Below the pieces are notes generated by a model. The model did not search any database and was not told the DNA's origin. It saw only the letters and a program-made list of their open reading frames with translations. The position numbers and the translations under genes are program-made. 64,000 nucleotides of DNA from the NCBI GenBank assembly GCA_026125285.1, contig JAHCLO010000016.1:62001-126000 (forward strand), in the 5' to 3' direction. The stretch's first letter is position 1, and every line of letters begins with the position of its first letter. Of the stretch, positions 1-10,216 are shown in pieces. Source of the stretch: Verrucomicrobiia bacterium (lineage in GTDB: Bacteria > Verrucomicrobiota > Verrucomicrobiia > Limisphaerales > JADLHS01).

Positions 1-2442
1 TCTTGCCAGAAAGGACTTTGCCGCCTTGTCCACCTCGAGTACCAGATTCTGTTGGGCCAACCGCTGGTCCAACCGGGCGAGTTGGATGTCCACGATGCGG
101 TCCAGTTCCGCCGCGCGCAAGCTGTGGAAAATGATGATGTCATCCACGCGATTCAGAAACTCAGGGCGGAAGTGCGCCTTCAACTCCAGCTTCACCACAC
201 GCTCCAGTTCCGCCTCGTCCTTCACCGACCCTTCGCTGCCCGCATAGAACTCCTGGATCACGGGCGAGCCGACGTTGCTCGTCATGATCACGATGGTACT
301 CTTGAAATCCACCATCCGCCCCTGCCCGTCGGTCAGGCGGCCATCGTCCAACACTTGCAGCAACACGTTGAAGACGTCGTGATGCGCTTTCTCAATTTCG
401 TCGAAGAGCACGACCGAGTAAGGCCGGCGGCGCACGGCTTCGCTGAGTTGTCCGCCTTCGTCGTAACCAACGTAGCCCGGCGGCGCGCCAAGCAACCGCG
501 CGACGGTGTGTTTCTCCATGTACTCGCTCATGTCAATCCGCACCATCGCGTTCTCGTCATCAAACAGAAATTCCGCCAGCGCGCGGGCGGTTTCGGTTTT
601 GCCCACGCCGGTCGGGCCGAGGAAGATGAACGAACCAATGGGCCGGTTCGGATCCTGCAATCCGCTGCGCGAGCGGCGCACGGCGTTGGCCACCGCCTTG
701 ACCGCCTCGGCCTGGCCGATGACGCGCTGCTGCAAACGTTCCTCCATGTGGAGCAGCTTCTCGCGTTCGCCTTCCAACATGCGCGCCACGGGGATATGCG
801 TCCACGAAGCGACGACACGGGCGATGTCCTCGTCGGTCACTTCCTGCCGCAGCAGTGAGTGGCGCGCGGACTGCACCGACTGCTTTTCGATGTCGGCCAG
901 CTTCTTTTCCAGTTCGGGAATCTTGCCGTATTGGATCTCCGCCGACTTCGTGAGATCGCCGCGCCGCTGCGCCTGTTCCAGTTCAATCCGTGCCTGCTCC
1001 AGTTGCTGTTGGACGATGCTGACGGCATTGACCGCGGTCTTTTCATTTTGCCATTGCGCGGTGAGGGCCTTGGACTGTTCCTTCAAATTGGCGAGTTCTT
1101 CGTCGAGCAACTTGAGCCGCTCCTTGCTCGCGGCGTCCTTCTCTTTGGCCAGCGAGGTGCGCTCAATCTCCAACTGCAGAATCTGTCGGTCCAACTGATC
1201 GAGTTCCGTGGGCTTGGAATCCAGTTCCATCTTGATGCGCGACGCCGCCTCGTCCACCAGATCAATCGCCTTGTCCGGCAGAAAACGGTCCGCGATGTAG
1301 CGATGCGACAAGGTGGTCGCCGCCACCAGCGCCGCGTCCTGGATCCGCACGCCGTGGTGAACCTCGTAGCGTTCCTTCAGCCCGCGCAAGATGGCAATGG
1401 TCGCCTCAACGGACGGCTCGGCCACCATCACCGGTTGAAAGCGCCGCTCCAGCGCCGGGTCCTTCTCAATGTGCTTGCGATACTCATCCAACGTCGTGGC
1501 CCCCACGCAACGCAACTCTCCCCGCGCGAGTTGCGGCTTCATGATGTTGGCCGCGTCCGTCGCGCCTTCGGCGGCGCCGGCCCCGACCAGGGTGTGCAAC
1601 TCGTCAATGAACAGAATGATCTTTCCCTCACTCGCGACGATCTCCTTGAGGAAAGCCTTGAGGCGGTCCTCAAACTCACCGCGATACTTGGCCCCCGCGA
1701 TCATCGCGCTCAGGTCCATCGCCACGAGCCGTTTGTGCTTGAGCGATTCCGGAATGTCCCCGCTGACGATGCGCCGGGCCAAGCCTTCCGCGATGGCGGT
1801 CTTGCCCACTCCCGGTTCGCCAATGAGCACCGGATTGTTCTTCGTGCGGCGGGTCAGCACCTGCATGACCCGGCGGATTTCCTCGTCGCGCCCGATTACC
1901 GGATCAATCTTGCCCTGCCGTGCCAGGGCCGTGAGGTCGCGGCCATACTTCTCCAGCGCCTGAAACTTCCCTTCCGGAGTCGGATCCGTCACCCGCTGAT
2001 TGCCGCGCAAATCGGCAAGGGCTTTGAGCACGGTATCCCGCTTCAACCCCTGCGCCCTGAAAAGTTGCTTGAGCGCCGCGCCCCCTGCATCCAGCAAACC
2101 CAGCCACAGGTGCTCGGTGCTGATGTAATCGTCCTTGAGTTTGGCGGCCTCGCTCTGGGCGGCATCCAGCGCCTGCTTCAGGTCCGGCGTGGAATACAGG
2201 TCGCCGCTGCTCGTGCCCTGCACCTTGTGCCGCCGCCCCAGTTCCTGCTCGACGTCCGCCCGCAACCGGGCCGCCGACACGCCGATCTTCTCCAATAATT
2301 CCGGCACGAGACTTTCGCTCTGGCTCAGGAGCGCCAGGAGCAAATGCTCACAATCCACTGCCTGATGCGAATAGCCGTGCGCGAGGCGTTGCGCTTCCGC
2401 CAGCGCCTCCTGCGATTTGATCGTCAACTTGTCCAATTGCAT
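1..2442 (-). CDS. clpB: ATP-dependent disaggregase ClpB (C-terminal end outside window)
   Basis: Hsp100 disaggregase that threads aggregated proteins through a hexameric ring together with DnaK, in the cytoplasm. The window holds about the first 814 residues of a protein normally near 860. Order seen: Clp N-domain repeats (1-145), NBD1 with Walker A GEPGVGKT near 207 and Walker B near 275-283 (ILFIDELH), a long coiled-coil middle domain (about 400-530) that separates ClpB from ClpA, and NBD2 with Walker A GPTGVGKT near 608 and Walker B LFDEIEKA near 678. Start ATG ([14 protein letters not shown]) is read leftwards from 2442. No CIRCE-type heat-shock operator is visible upstream. Identity is certain; only the C-terminal oligomerisation end is missing. 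Confidence 0.97.
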   Translation of the reverse strand, partial: MQLDKLTIKSQEALAEAQRLAHGYSHQAVDCEHLLLALLSQSESLVPELLEKIGVSAARLRADVEQELGRRHKVQGTSSGDLYSTPDLKQALDAAQSEAAKLKDDYISTEHLWLGLLDAGGAALKQLFRAQGLKRDTVLKALADLRGNQRVTDPTPEGKFQALEKYGRDLTALARQGKIDPVIGRDEEIRRVMQVLTRRTKNNPVLIGEPGVGKTAIAEGLARRIVSGDIPESLKHKRLVAMDLSAMIAGAKYRGEFEDRLKAFLKEIVASEGKIILFIDELHTLVGAGAAEGATDAANIMKPQLARGELRCVGATTLDEYRKHIEKDPALERRFQPVMVAEPSVEATIAILRGLKERYEVHHGVRIQDAALVAATTLSHRYIADRFLPDKAIDLVDEAASRIKMELDSKPTELDQLDRQILQLEIERTSLAKEKDAASKERLKLLDEELANLKEQSKALTAQWQNEKTAVNAVSIVQQQLEQARIELEQAQRRGDLTKSAEIQYGKIPELEKKLADIEKQSVQSARHSLLRQEVTDEDIARVVASWTHIPVARMLEGEREKLLHMEERLQQRVIGQAEAVKAVANAVRRSRSGLQDPNRPIGSFIFLGPTGVGKTETARALAEFLFDDENAMVRIDMSEYMEKHTVARLLGAPPGYVGYDEGGQLSEAVRRRPYSVVLFDEIEKAHHDVFNVLLQVLDDGRLTDGQGRMVDFKSTIVIMTSNVGSPVIQEFYAGSEGSVKDEAELERVVKLELKAHFRPEFLNRVDDIIIFHSLRAAELDRIVDIQLARLDQRLAQQNLVLEVDKAAKSFLAR

Positions 2443-2576
2443 GGCTAAATAATTGTAGCGACACTAACCCATCGTCAAGGGGCGTCCACCCGGTCACCAC
2501 TATTCAGCTTGATGGAGCGCCGATTTGTAGTCGGCTTCAACCGCTTGTGAGGGGCAGGCTGTTCGTGTTCATTACA

Positions 2577-2606
2577 CCGAAAGCCGGCTGCAAGCCGGCG
2601 CTCCGT
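2577..2606. repeat. GAGCGC-type palindromic intergenic repeat, single unit
   Basis: A GCCGGC/GCCGGC stem (2583-2588 with 2594-2599) around loop TGCAA, followed by GCGCTCC. It belongs to a family of short hairpins in this window that share a GCGCTCC/GAGCGC edge and a variable stem (see 3874-4200 and 63046-63206). Confidence 0.6.
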
Positions 2607-2721
2607 AGCCAAACGGAGAATTGCCGGTATGGGCACATCCTCCGAACAAAAATAATTTGCCTTGGACCGCATTTGTCCCACCCGACCCGTCACACTGGCC
2701 TCAAAAATGAAAGGCACAACG

Positions 2722-2928
2722 ATGACAAATCAACAAATGGAACTTGGTTTCGGTGGACAGAAACTCCTCGGCCGATCTGGCCGGCGGGAACGGCGGATGA
2801 CGCGGGCCAAGTGGTGGTTCACGAATATGCGCCAAATTGTGGACCGCGCCATGGACTGGCAGGCCGCGGCCGAACCACGACCTGAACAAACCTGGTTGCC
2901 CGGCGCCAATCGGCAGGTGCGGGTTTAA
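2722..2928 (+). CDS. Small basic conserved protein (68 aa), unknown function
   Basis: Starts MTNQQMELGFGG, then an Arg-rich segment (SGRRERRMTRAKWWF) and a Trp-rich middle (RAKWWFTNMRQIVDRAMDW), ending with a Pro-rich tail. I recall similar short proteins with the RAxWWFxxMRQxVDxA(L/M)DW pattern in other verrucomicrobia, but I cannot search to confirm it. The composition suggests a nucleic-acid- or protein-binding peptide; no catalytic motif is present. An alternative ATG at 2707 adds five residues; 2722 is preferred because the conserved-looking part begins there. It stands alone between clpB (divergent) and a strong terminator at 2992-3022. Confidence 0.6.
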   Translation: MTNQQMELGFGGQKLLGRSGRRERRMTRAKWWFTNMRQIVDRAMDWQAAAEPRPEQTWLPGANRQVRV

Positions 2929-2991
2929 TGGAGGCATCGCGCGACCACCCGCCCCACAACAGCCAACGTGGCTGGCGCGCGCAAAACCAAC

Positions 2992-3022
2992 AAAACCGCC
3001 GGACGCAATGTCCGGCGGTTTT
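2992..3022 (+). terminator. Intrinsic terminator after the 68-aa gene
   Basis: A perfect 13-bp inverted repeat (2992-3004 with 3010-3022) around loop GCAAT, GC-rich core and terminal A4/T4. It can act in both directions, ending the small gene and insulating the cas9 remnant. Confidence 0.85.
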
Positions 3023-3163
3023 AAGAAACGCTTTTTAACGCGGCGTGTCCGGCTGGCGGACAGTGAACCTGTCAATTCAGGAGTCGGTCTGCGTTATCTA
3101 ACTTTGTCTTGATTCCGGGAGAACGATTAACTGAAATGGCCCTGCCAAGCCAAGAGGAAAGTT

Positions 3164-3907
3164 ATGTCGGAACAAAACGCCGCACCTAGACTGGAACTCG
3201 CGTTCGATGTTGGCCACAGCTCCATCGGCTGGGCCGTGCTGCAATCGGTGGGGCGAGTGTCCTCGCGAGCCGAAACCCCGAACGTGAACCTACTCGGCTG
3301 CGGCGTCGTCACCTTCGGGGCGGATGATTGCCTCGCTTCCCAACGTCGTGCTTTTCGTCGGCAACGCCGACGTATCCGCGCAACGCGCCTCCGTATCGCC
3401 CGATTGAAGCGCCTGCTCGCACACCATGGCGTGCTAACCAATGAACAACTTGACACCGTCGTATCGTCGAGTCCCTGGCTGCTTGCCGCGCGCGTGCTGC
3501 GGGGCGGGGAGAAACTCTCATGGGCAGAATTGTGGGATGTCCTGCGTTGGTATGCGCACAATCGCGGTTACGATGGGAATAAGGGCTGGAGTCGGCAGGA
3601 AGTTGCGGCGAGTGCTGAGGACACGGAAAAGGAACAGAAGGCTCATGAACTTCTCGATGCCTTCCGCGCAAAGCACGGGCGCGAAGGAACGATGGCGGAG
3701 GTCTTTTGCGACCGGCTTGGACTCGACCCACTGGCAGCGAAAGCATCGTCGCAAGTCCGGTTTCGTGATCTTGGCGCCGCCTTTCCACGCGAAGGTGTAG
3801 AAGCTGAAGTTGAACGCATCCTGCGAGCGCAGGGCGTGGAGGAAAAGGCAATCGTGGCGATCACCCACTGCGGGGCGCTTTGCGCACCGCCGCGCTCCGG
3901 TTCTTGA
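3164..3907 (+). pseudogene. cas9: Truncated type II-C Cas9: RuvC-I motif and bridge helix only
   Basis: The frame encodes 247 residues. RuvC-I is at 10-26 (ELAFDVGHSSIGWAVL, catalytic Asp15), a GCGVVTFGADDC segment follows, then an Arg-rich bridge helix (about 57-92, RRAFRRQRRRIRATRLRIARL) and the start of the recognition lobe (ELWDVLRWYAHNRGYDGN). Residue order and spacing match the Akkermansia-like II-C Cas9 branch as I remember it, up to about residue 232 (VEAEVERILRAQGVEEKAI). After that the frame runs into a palindromic repeat and stops. No HNH, RuvC-II/III or PAM-interacting part is found in the next kilobase, and no cas1/cas2, tracrRNA or array is visible. An intact GAGG ribosome site precedes the ATG. 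A full Cas9 is about 1000-1100 residues, so this is a remnant. Confidence 0.9.
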
Positions 3908-4200
3908 AGAATCTCCACGATTTCCGAATCGCGCATCAGGACCGTGAACTCGCAAGAGCGCAGCGCCGGTTTTCCAACCGGCGTGCGCCGACGGGAAAAT
4001 CGGCGTTACCGACAAACGGCTCAGAAAGACAATTCGGCAAATCCAGATTCGCGCTTTGAAGCTTTGAAGCGGCGCAAGGCGTCCCTCCCGCGCGGAGAGC
4101 GGCGCTGAAGACGCACGCACTCCAAACGCTGCGCGACGTTTTCAGCGACAACGAACCGCGCGCAGCGTCTGGAGTGCGGCGGATTCATCGCCGCTTTGGG
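3874..4200. repeat. Cluster of palindromic intergenic repeats at the cas9 break
   Basis: Several hairpins lie head to tail. GGCGCTTTGCGCACCGCCGC at 3874 abuts the last cas9-like codons. GCCGGTT-ttcc-AACCGGC is at 3965-3982, CGCCGA/TCGGCG at 3986-4005, and a GCGGCGGAT/ATCGCCGC hairpin at 4176-4194, between GAGCGC- or GGAGTGCGGCG-type edges. The composition matches other non-coding repeats in the window. No gene is seen from here to 4608. Confidence 0.6.
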
Positions 4201-4608
4201 CACAGAGGTTCCGGAGGAGTTTCGACCTGCGAGAATGGACGCGCATTGGGGCCATGAACCGCAGCGGCGTCTCGGTAGAGCGCCTGATCCCGCATGGTGT
4301 CCCCTGCTTCAAACTCTGCGGCTCTGGTCATTGGCTGGTTCCGGGGTTGTCGTTTGTTCATTTGACGGATTCCCCGCTTTCCTTTCAATATCCGGTCCGG
4401 CGATGAATTTTGAACCCTGCCCTCAGAATTGGCCCCTAACAACGGCTGAAGCCGCGCCCTGCCCAGTTGTCAATCGGGGCGCAAGTAGGTGTCGCACGGC
4501 AGCGCGTCAGCCGTGGGAACGCCATCGCACGCGAAGCGTTCACCGGCGACGAATTTGGCCGGCGACCCTGTGAACGACTCGTCTCCAGAACGAGCGATTT
4601 CGCCCGGC

Positions 4609-6405
4609 ATGTCGAGCTTTCCGCCCACGCCGCACGGTTTGCCCGTCGGTTGGCTGCGGGCCGCCAGCGGGTTGGTGTTGGTGTCGCTCATTGTCCAACA
4701 CGGGTTTCCCCTCGGCGAGGTTTGGGATCGCGGTTTGCATGGATTGAATTTCCTCCTGGCGGCGATTTTCGGCGCCGATCTGGTGCTGGCCAGGCAAACC
4801 GTGCGCCGGCGACCGCAGGTGTTCGGGGCGCGGCGGGTCGAGTATTGGCTGCTGGGCGGATTCCTCGTGCTGCTGATTTTGACCTGGATGCTGCCGGCGG
4901 CGGCCGCGGGCAGGCTGGCGAGTTTCCTGCATTTGGAATCGCGCGTGGAGTTGGCGTGCAACCTGGCAAAGTTGTTTCTGCTCCTGAGCCTCTGTGTGCA
5001 ATGGTTGCGGGCGACGGGCCGGTTGTTTGGCAAGGGGACGCGGCCGGAACTGATCCTCGCCGGCTCGTTCGCTGCCGTAATCGTCATCGGCACCTTTTTG
5101 TTGCTGCTGCCGAACGCAACGACGGTCGGGCGCCAGCCCACGGGCATGGTGGACGCTTTGTTCACCGCTACCAGTGCCACTTGTGTAACGGGACTGGTGG
5201 TGCGCGATACGGGCACCGATTTCTCCGGCTTCGGCCAGACCATCATCTTTGCCCTGTTCCAGGTCGGCGGACTGGGCATCATTACCTTCGTTGCCTTGCT
5301 GTCGTTTTTTTCGACGCGGGCTTTGCCGGTGCCGCAGATGGTCATCTTCCGGCAGCTTGCCAATGCGCCGACGCGGTCGGATTTGAAGCGGCAAATCGTC
5401 GGCATCGTGGTGGCGGCGGGAGTCATCGAATTGGTCGGGGCAACGCTGCTATACCAATTTCTAACGCCGGAGGGCGACGCGCTGGCGCGGCTTCAGTGGT
5501 CGTTATTCCATGCGGTGTCGGCTTTTTGCAACGCCGGCTTCGCCCTTCATGCGGATAGCTTGGAGGGCTTTAGAACTAACCCCGGGGTGAATTTCACGAT
5601 TATGGGATTGATCGTCCTGGGCGGGCTTGGCTTCCTGACCATTTCGGAACTGGTGGGCTTCCGGCTGACACGGTCGCCATTCTTCCGCCGGATGAAGTTC
5701 TTTCGTCGGTTGCACGCCGGGCAGGTGCCGGCACGGTTGAGCGTGCAAACCAAACTCGGCTTGACGGTGATGTTGGCCATGCTGGTAGTGGGAGCGGTCG
5801 GGTTCTGGAGTCTGGAAGGACGCCATTTGTTGCGGGAACACTCCGTTGGCGAGAGCTTCCTGATCTCCGCGTTTCAATCCGTGACACCACGCACAGCGGG
5901 CTTCAACACCGTCCCCATCGGGCAGTTGCAGGATGCCACGCTCGTGCTGTTGATGATGCTGATGGTGGTGGGCGCGAACCCGGTTTCGGCGGGTGGCGGC
6001 GTCAAGACGGTGAGTTTCGGGATTTTGCTGCTGGCCTTGCGGGCCATGGTGGCCCGGCGTGACCGGGTTGAGGCGTTCGGGCGAACCATCCCTGCCCGGA
6101 CCCTGGTTGCGGCGTTGAGCGTGTTCGTCATCTACATCATCTCCGCGGTCGTCGGTGTGTTCCTGCTCTCGATCTTTGACTCGCATCTGGCGTTTAAGAG
6201 CCGGGTGTTTGAAGTGATTTCGGCACTCAGCACCGTGGGACTTTCGACGGGAATCACGGCGGAATTGAGTATGGGGAGCAAACTGGTGCTGTGCGTGGCC
6301 ATGTTCGTGGGCCGGGTGGGACCGCTGGCGCTGGTGCTTTCAGTCTTTCATAGCGGCCGTCCCCTGGCGTATGAATTTCCCGAAGAAGAAGTCGTGGTGG
6401 GTTGA
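4609..6405 (+). CDS. ktrB: TrkH/KtrB-type potassium uptake membrane subunit
   Basis: Integral-membrane K+ translocation subunit of the SKT superfamily (four membrane-P-loop-membrane repeats). The four selectivity-filter loops are visible: TSATCVTGL near 185, SAFCNAGF near 303, VTPRTAGFN near 423 and SALSTVGLSTG near 540. About 130 residues with extra hydrophobic helices precede the first repeat, longer than a minimal KtrB. I chose ATG 4609 (MSSFPPTPHG) because upstream residues are low-complexity; a GTG at 4489 in the same frame, preceded by GGGG, is a real alternative. A gene for the cytoplasmic gating subunit follows 73 bp downstream, so the two form a Ktr-type system. Confidence 0.9.
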   Translation: MSSFPPTPHGLPVGWLRAASGLVLVSLIVQHGFPLGEVWDRGLHGLNFLLAAIFGADLVLARQTVRRRPQVFGARRVEYWLLGGFLVLLILTWMLPAAAAGRLASFLHLESRVELACNLAKLFLLLSLCVQWLRATGRLFGKGTRPELILAGSFAAVIVIGTFLLLLPNATTVGRQPTGMVDALFTATSATCVTGLVVRDTGTDFSGFGQTIIFALFQVGGLGIITFVALLSFFSTRALPVPQMVIFRQLANAPTRSDLKRQIVGIVVAAGVIELVGATLLYQFLTPEGDALARLQWSLFHAVSAFCNAGFALHADSLEGFRTNPGVNFTIMGLIVLGGLGFLTISELVGFRLTRSPFFRRMKFFRRLHAGQVPARLSVQTKLGLTVMLAMLVVGAVGFWSLEGRHLLREHSVGESFLISAFQSVTPRTAGFNTVPIGQLQDATLVLLMMLMVVGANPVSAGGGVKTVSFGILLLALRAMVARRDRVEAFGRTIPARTLVAALSVFVIYIISAVVGVFLLSIFDSHLAFKSRVFEVISALSTVGLSTGITAELSMGSKLVLCVAMFVGRVGPLALVLSVFHSGRPLAYEFPEEEVVVG

Positions 6406-6478
6406 ACTGAGTATTCAGCGTCCAGCCTCCGTCCCGCGAACGCAGGACGGCTGAGTGAACCAAGCAGATTACTGATTT

Positions 6479-7162
6479 ATGAAATGTGCTGTGATTGGAT
6501 TGGGTGAATTTGGCCGCGCGGCCGCGTTGAGCCTCGCACAGAATGGTGTGGAGGTCATCGCGGTGGACAACAATCTGGACCGGGTGAATGGGATCAAGGA
6601 CGAGGTGGCGTTGGCGGTGCGGTTGGATGCGAGCCAGGAACACGCGTTGCAGGCGCACGGCATTGGCGAGGTGGACGTGTTGATCGCCGCCATCGGCGCG
6701 AACTTCGAAGCGCAAGTCTTGACCGTCGTGCATGGCAAACGCGCCGGCATCAAGAAGATCGTGGCGCGTGCCACCACGCCGGACCATCACCGCGTGCTGG
6801 TGGCCGTTGGGGCCGACGAGGTTTTCAATCCCGAAGAGGAAGCGGCGCGGTGGATGGTGCAGCGGCTGTTGATTACCAACATCACCAGTTACTTTGAATT
6901 GGCCGAGGGCTTTAGCATCGTGGAGGTGAAGGCGCCCGTGGGGATCGTGGGCAAGAGCCTTGGACAACTCGACCTGCGCCGGCGCTTCCGCGTAAATCTG
7001 GTGGCGATCAAACGAATGATGGCCAACGAACGCGGACACAAAGTGCTGGAACGATTCAACCCCGTGCCGCTCCCGGATGAGATCATCCAATCCGAAGATG
7101 TGCTGGCGCTGGTGGGCAGTGTGATTGACCTGGCCAACTTCATGGGAGAATACGTGGCGTAA
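6479..7162 (+). CDS. ktrA: KtrA/TrkA-type RCK regulatory subunit of K+ uptake
   Basis: Soluble ring-forming regulator that binds nucleotide and gates the membrane subunit encoded just upstream. The 227-residue length means one RCK_N plus one RCK_C domain, as in KtrA rather than the doubled TrkA. The Rossmann dinucleotide motif GLGEFG lies at residues 6-11, and the second strand ends with an acidic residue (VIAVDNN). RCK_C spans about 140-222. Likely co-transcribed with ktrB. Confidence 0.9.
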   Translation: MKCAVIGLGEFGRAAALSLAQNGVEVIAVDNNLDRVNGIKDEVALAVRLDASQEHALQAHGIGEVDVLIAAIGANFEAQVLTVVHGKRAGIKKIVARATTPDHHRVLVAVGADEVFNPEEEAARWMVQRLLITNITSYFELAEGFSIVEVKAPVGIVGKSLGQLDLRRRFRVNLVAIKRMMANERGHKVLERFNPVPLPDEIIQSEDVLALVGSVIDLANFMGEYVA

Positions 7163-7830
<668 letters not shown>

Positions 7831-7847
7831 CCCGGCAAACATCTCAA

Positions 7848-9296
7848 ATGAAAATCCATTCCCACTTCAAACCACACTCAGTTCTCAGCTACTTCCTGGC
7901 CTCTGTGCTAATGACCGGCTTGCTGGTCATGCCCGCGCTGGCGCAACCCGAACCGGCCGCTGTGGCCGGAGCGGTCGCTGAAGCCGTCAAAGAAGCGGCG
8001 GACGATGCTCCCAAGTACGCCGACATGGACGCCTTCGCGGCGTCACCCGGCTACGCGATATTCACGACGCACAATTTGTGGATGATGATCGCGGCGGCGC
8101 TGGTGTTCATCATGCACCTCGGGTTCGCCACGTTGGAGTCGGGCCTGACACGCTCGAAGAACACCACCAACATTTTGTTCAAGAACACCATGATCGTGTG
8201 CATCGGCTTGCTGACTTACGCGTTGATGGGTTTCAACCTGATGTATCCGGGCGATGCGTTTGAAGGCAAGTTCATCGGCTTTGGCGGCTTTGGTGTCGGC
8301 GTTGGAACTGGAACGGAAATGGCGAACCTGACCGACACGTATAACGCGGGCTACACCTACTGGACTGACTTTCTCTTCCAAGCGATGTTCGCCGCTACGG
8401 CTGCGACCATTGTTTCCGGCGCGGTGGCCGAACGCATCAAGTTGAGCACGTTCCTCGTCTTTTCAACGCTGTTTGTAGCGATTGCCTATCCGATCACGGG
8501 CTTCTGGAAGTGGGGCAACGGCTGGCTGAACACTATGGGAACGCCTTTCTATGATTTTGCCGGCTCCACCGTGGTACATTCTGTCGGCGGCTGGGGGGCA
8601 CTTGCTGGCGCGATCGTTCTCGGTCCGCGCATCGGCAAGTATGTCGGCGGTCGGATCCGCCCCATTCTGGGTCACAGCATGCCGCTGGCGACCATTGGCG
8701 TGTTCCTGCTCTGGCTGGGTTGGTTTGGTTTCAACGGCGGCTCCGTGTTGTCGGCCGATCCGGCGCTGGTTTCTTTGACGCTCGTGACGACTTGTCTGGC
8801 GGCGGCGGCGGGAGGCGTGGCGGCGGCGATGACCGCGTGGACGGTTCTCAAAAAGCCGGATCTTTCCATGGCCCTGAACGGAGTGCTGGCCGGATTGGTG
8901 GGGATCACGGCTGGTGCCGATCAGATGGCCGCCGGTTCGGCCATCATCATTGGCTTGGTGGCGGGAGTGTTGGTGGTCTTCTCGGTGTTGGTTTTCGACA
9001 AGCTTAGGATTGACGATCCCGTGGGCGCCATTTCCGTGCATCTCGTATGCGGCATCTGGGGCACGTTGGCGGTGGGTTTGTTCGGCGCCTTGAAAGGCGG
9101 CGCGCAGATTGTCGCACAGCTCAAAGGCATCCTGAGTATTGGTGCGTTCACTTTCATCTTCGCGCTGGTGCTGTTTCTCATCCTCAAGGTAACGATGGGA
9201 CTGCGCGTGGATGCGGAAGAGGAGACCGAGGGTCTGGATATTGGCGAACATGGGAACCACGCCTATCCGGATTTCCAACCCATGGCAGAGAAATAG
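7848..9296 (+). CDS. amtB: Ammonium transporter Amt, copy 1
   Basis: Trimeric inner-membrane ammonium channel, 482 residues. An N-terminal signal peptide ends near ALAQ (residue 33), followed by about 11 transmembrane segments. Both pore histidines of the family are in place: GSTVVHSVGG near 243 and ISVHLVCGIWG near 397. The cytoplasmic tail has the LRVDAEEETEGLDIGEHG form that contacts GlnK. It is the second gene of a sigma-54 glnK-amtB operon. Its sequence diverges clearly from amtB2, unlike the near-identical glnK partners. Confidence 0.94.
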   Translation: MKIHSHFKPHSVLSYFLASVLMTGLLVMPALAQPEPAAVAGAVAEAVKEAADDAPKYADMDAFAASPGYAIFTTHNLWMMIAAALVFIMHLGFATLESGLTRSKNTTNILFKNTMIVCIGLLTYALMGFNLMYPGDAFEGKFIGFGGFGVGVGTGTEMANLTDTYNAGYTYWTDFLFQAMFAATAATIVSGAVAERIKLSTFLVFSTLFVAIAYPITGFWKWGNGWLNTMGTPFYDFAGSTVVHSVGGWGALAGAIVLGPRIGKYVGGRIRPILGHSMPLATIGVFLLWLGWFGFNGGSVLSADPALVSLTLVTTCLAAAAGGVAAAMTAWTVLKKPDLSMALNGVLAGLVGITAGADQMAAGSAIIIGLVAGVLVVFSVLVFDKLRIDDPVGAISVHLVCGIWGTLAVGLFGALKGGAQIVAQLKGILSIGAFTFIFALVLFLILKVTMGLRVDAEEETEGLDIGEHGNHAYPDFQPMAEK

Positions 9297-9319
9297 TCAG
9301 GGTTGGGTGCTGGGTGCAC

Positions 9320-9432
9320 CGGCGGGCGCCGCGAGGCGTCCGCCGTAACCCGACAGACATTTCCAGCCGCGGCGGAGTAGTCACGGTTGGGTGCTGGGTG
9401 CGCCGGCGGGCAGCGAGTGCTGCCCGCCGTTT
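9320..9432 (+). terminator. Duplicated terminator hairpins after amtB1
   Basis: Two related hairpins lie in tandem about 84 bp apart. The first has stem 9320-9330/9335-9345 with one mismatch and loop GCGA. The second is a perfect 11-bp stem, 9404-9414/9419-9429, loop GAGT, followed by TTT. Both are preceded by the same GGTTGGGTGCTGGGTGC text, so the unit was duplicated. Only the second has a short T tract. Confidence 0.65.
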
Positions 9433-9734
9433 GCGTTCAGGCGCGATGGCCGCGGATCGTCATGCTACACGTTGAGTCACCCCAGGTTGAAGCTGGTTGA
9501 CGCCTGTCCGTCAGAACGCGGCTTTGCGCGGCTTCGAACCAGGATCATGCAGGCAAGGTTTCCCACGGACAATCAGTGACTTCGACCACTGAGCCATGAC
9601 GCTTCACGACTGTTGTCTGCTGATCTTGGTGTGCGAAATGTAACACCCTCGGAACGCGCGCAGGGTCGAGGGCAAAAGCCCGGTGAGTCACGGAATCAAC
9701 AACTTGCGTGCGGATTTGGAAAGGATTGCCTGCG
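9433..9734. other. Intergenic with a decayed tRNA-like patch
   Basis: No gene is supported. Around 9530-9600 the reverse strand carries a D-loop-like TGGCTCAGTGG and a GGTTCGAA T-loop-like word, but the stems do not pair. Confidence 0.4.
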
Positions 9735-9750
9735 TGGCATCGCCGTTGCT
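9735..9750 (+). promoter_or_regulatory. Sigma-54 promoter of glnK2-amtB2
   Basis: TGGCATCGCCGTTGCT, GG-N10-GC spacing, 14 of 16 bases identical to the box at 7406. It lies 93 bp before the glnK2 ATG. Confidence 0.85.
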
Positions 9751-9840
9751 AAAGAGCGTTTGCCAAACTTGGGAGCCGTCGCAGAAGTGCGCAGAGAGGC
9801 ATTCAGAGACGGTGAGTTTGGCGAAGCAAACCCAGCATGA

Positions 9841-10182
<342 letters not shown>

Positions 10183-10216
10183 CGCACCCCGCCCAGTTCT
10201 CAAGAAAACTCTGCCT

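Noticed and set aside
52-2298. Long plus-strand frames opposite clpB
   Set aside because: They are antisense to an unmistakable ClpB; high GC keeps the shadow frames open.
3164-4600. A CRISPR array or tracrRNA next to the cas9 remnant
   Set aside because: No direct repeats with regular spacers were found; the local repeats are single palindromes with different stems.
9525-9605. tRNA-like sequence on the reverse strand
   Set aside because: The T-loop-like GGTTCGAA and a D-loop-like segment are present, but acceptor, D and T stems do not pair and no anticodon loop of 7 fits.
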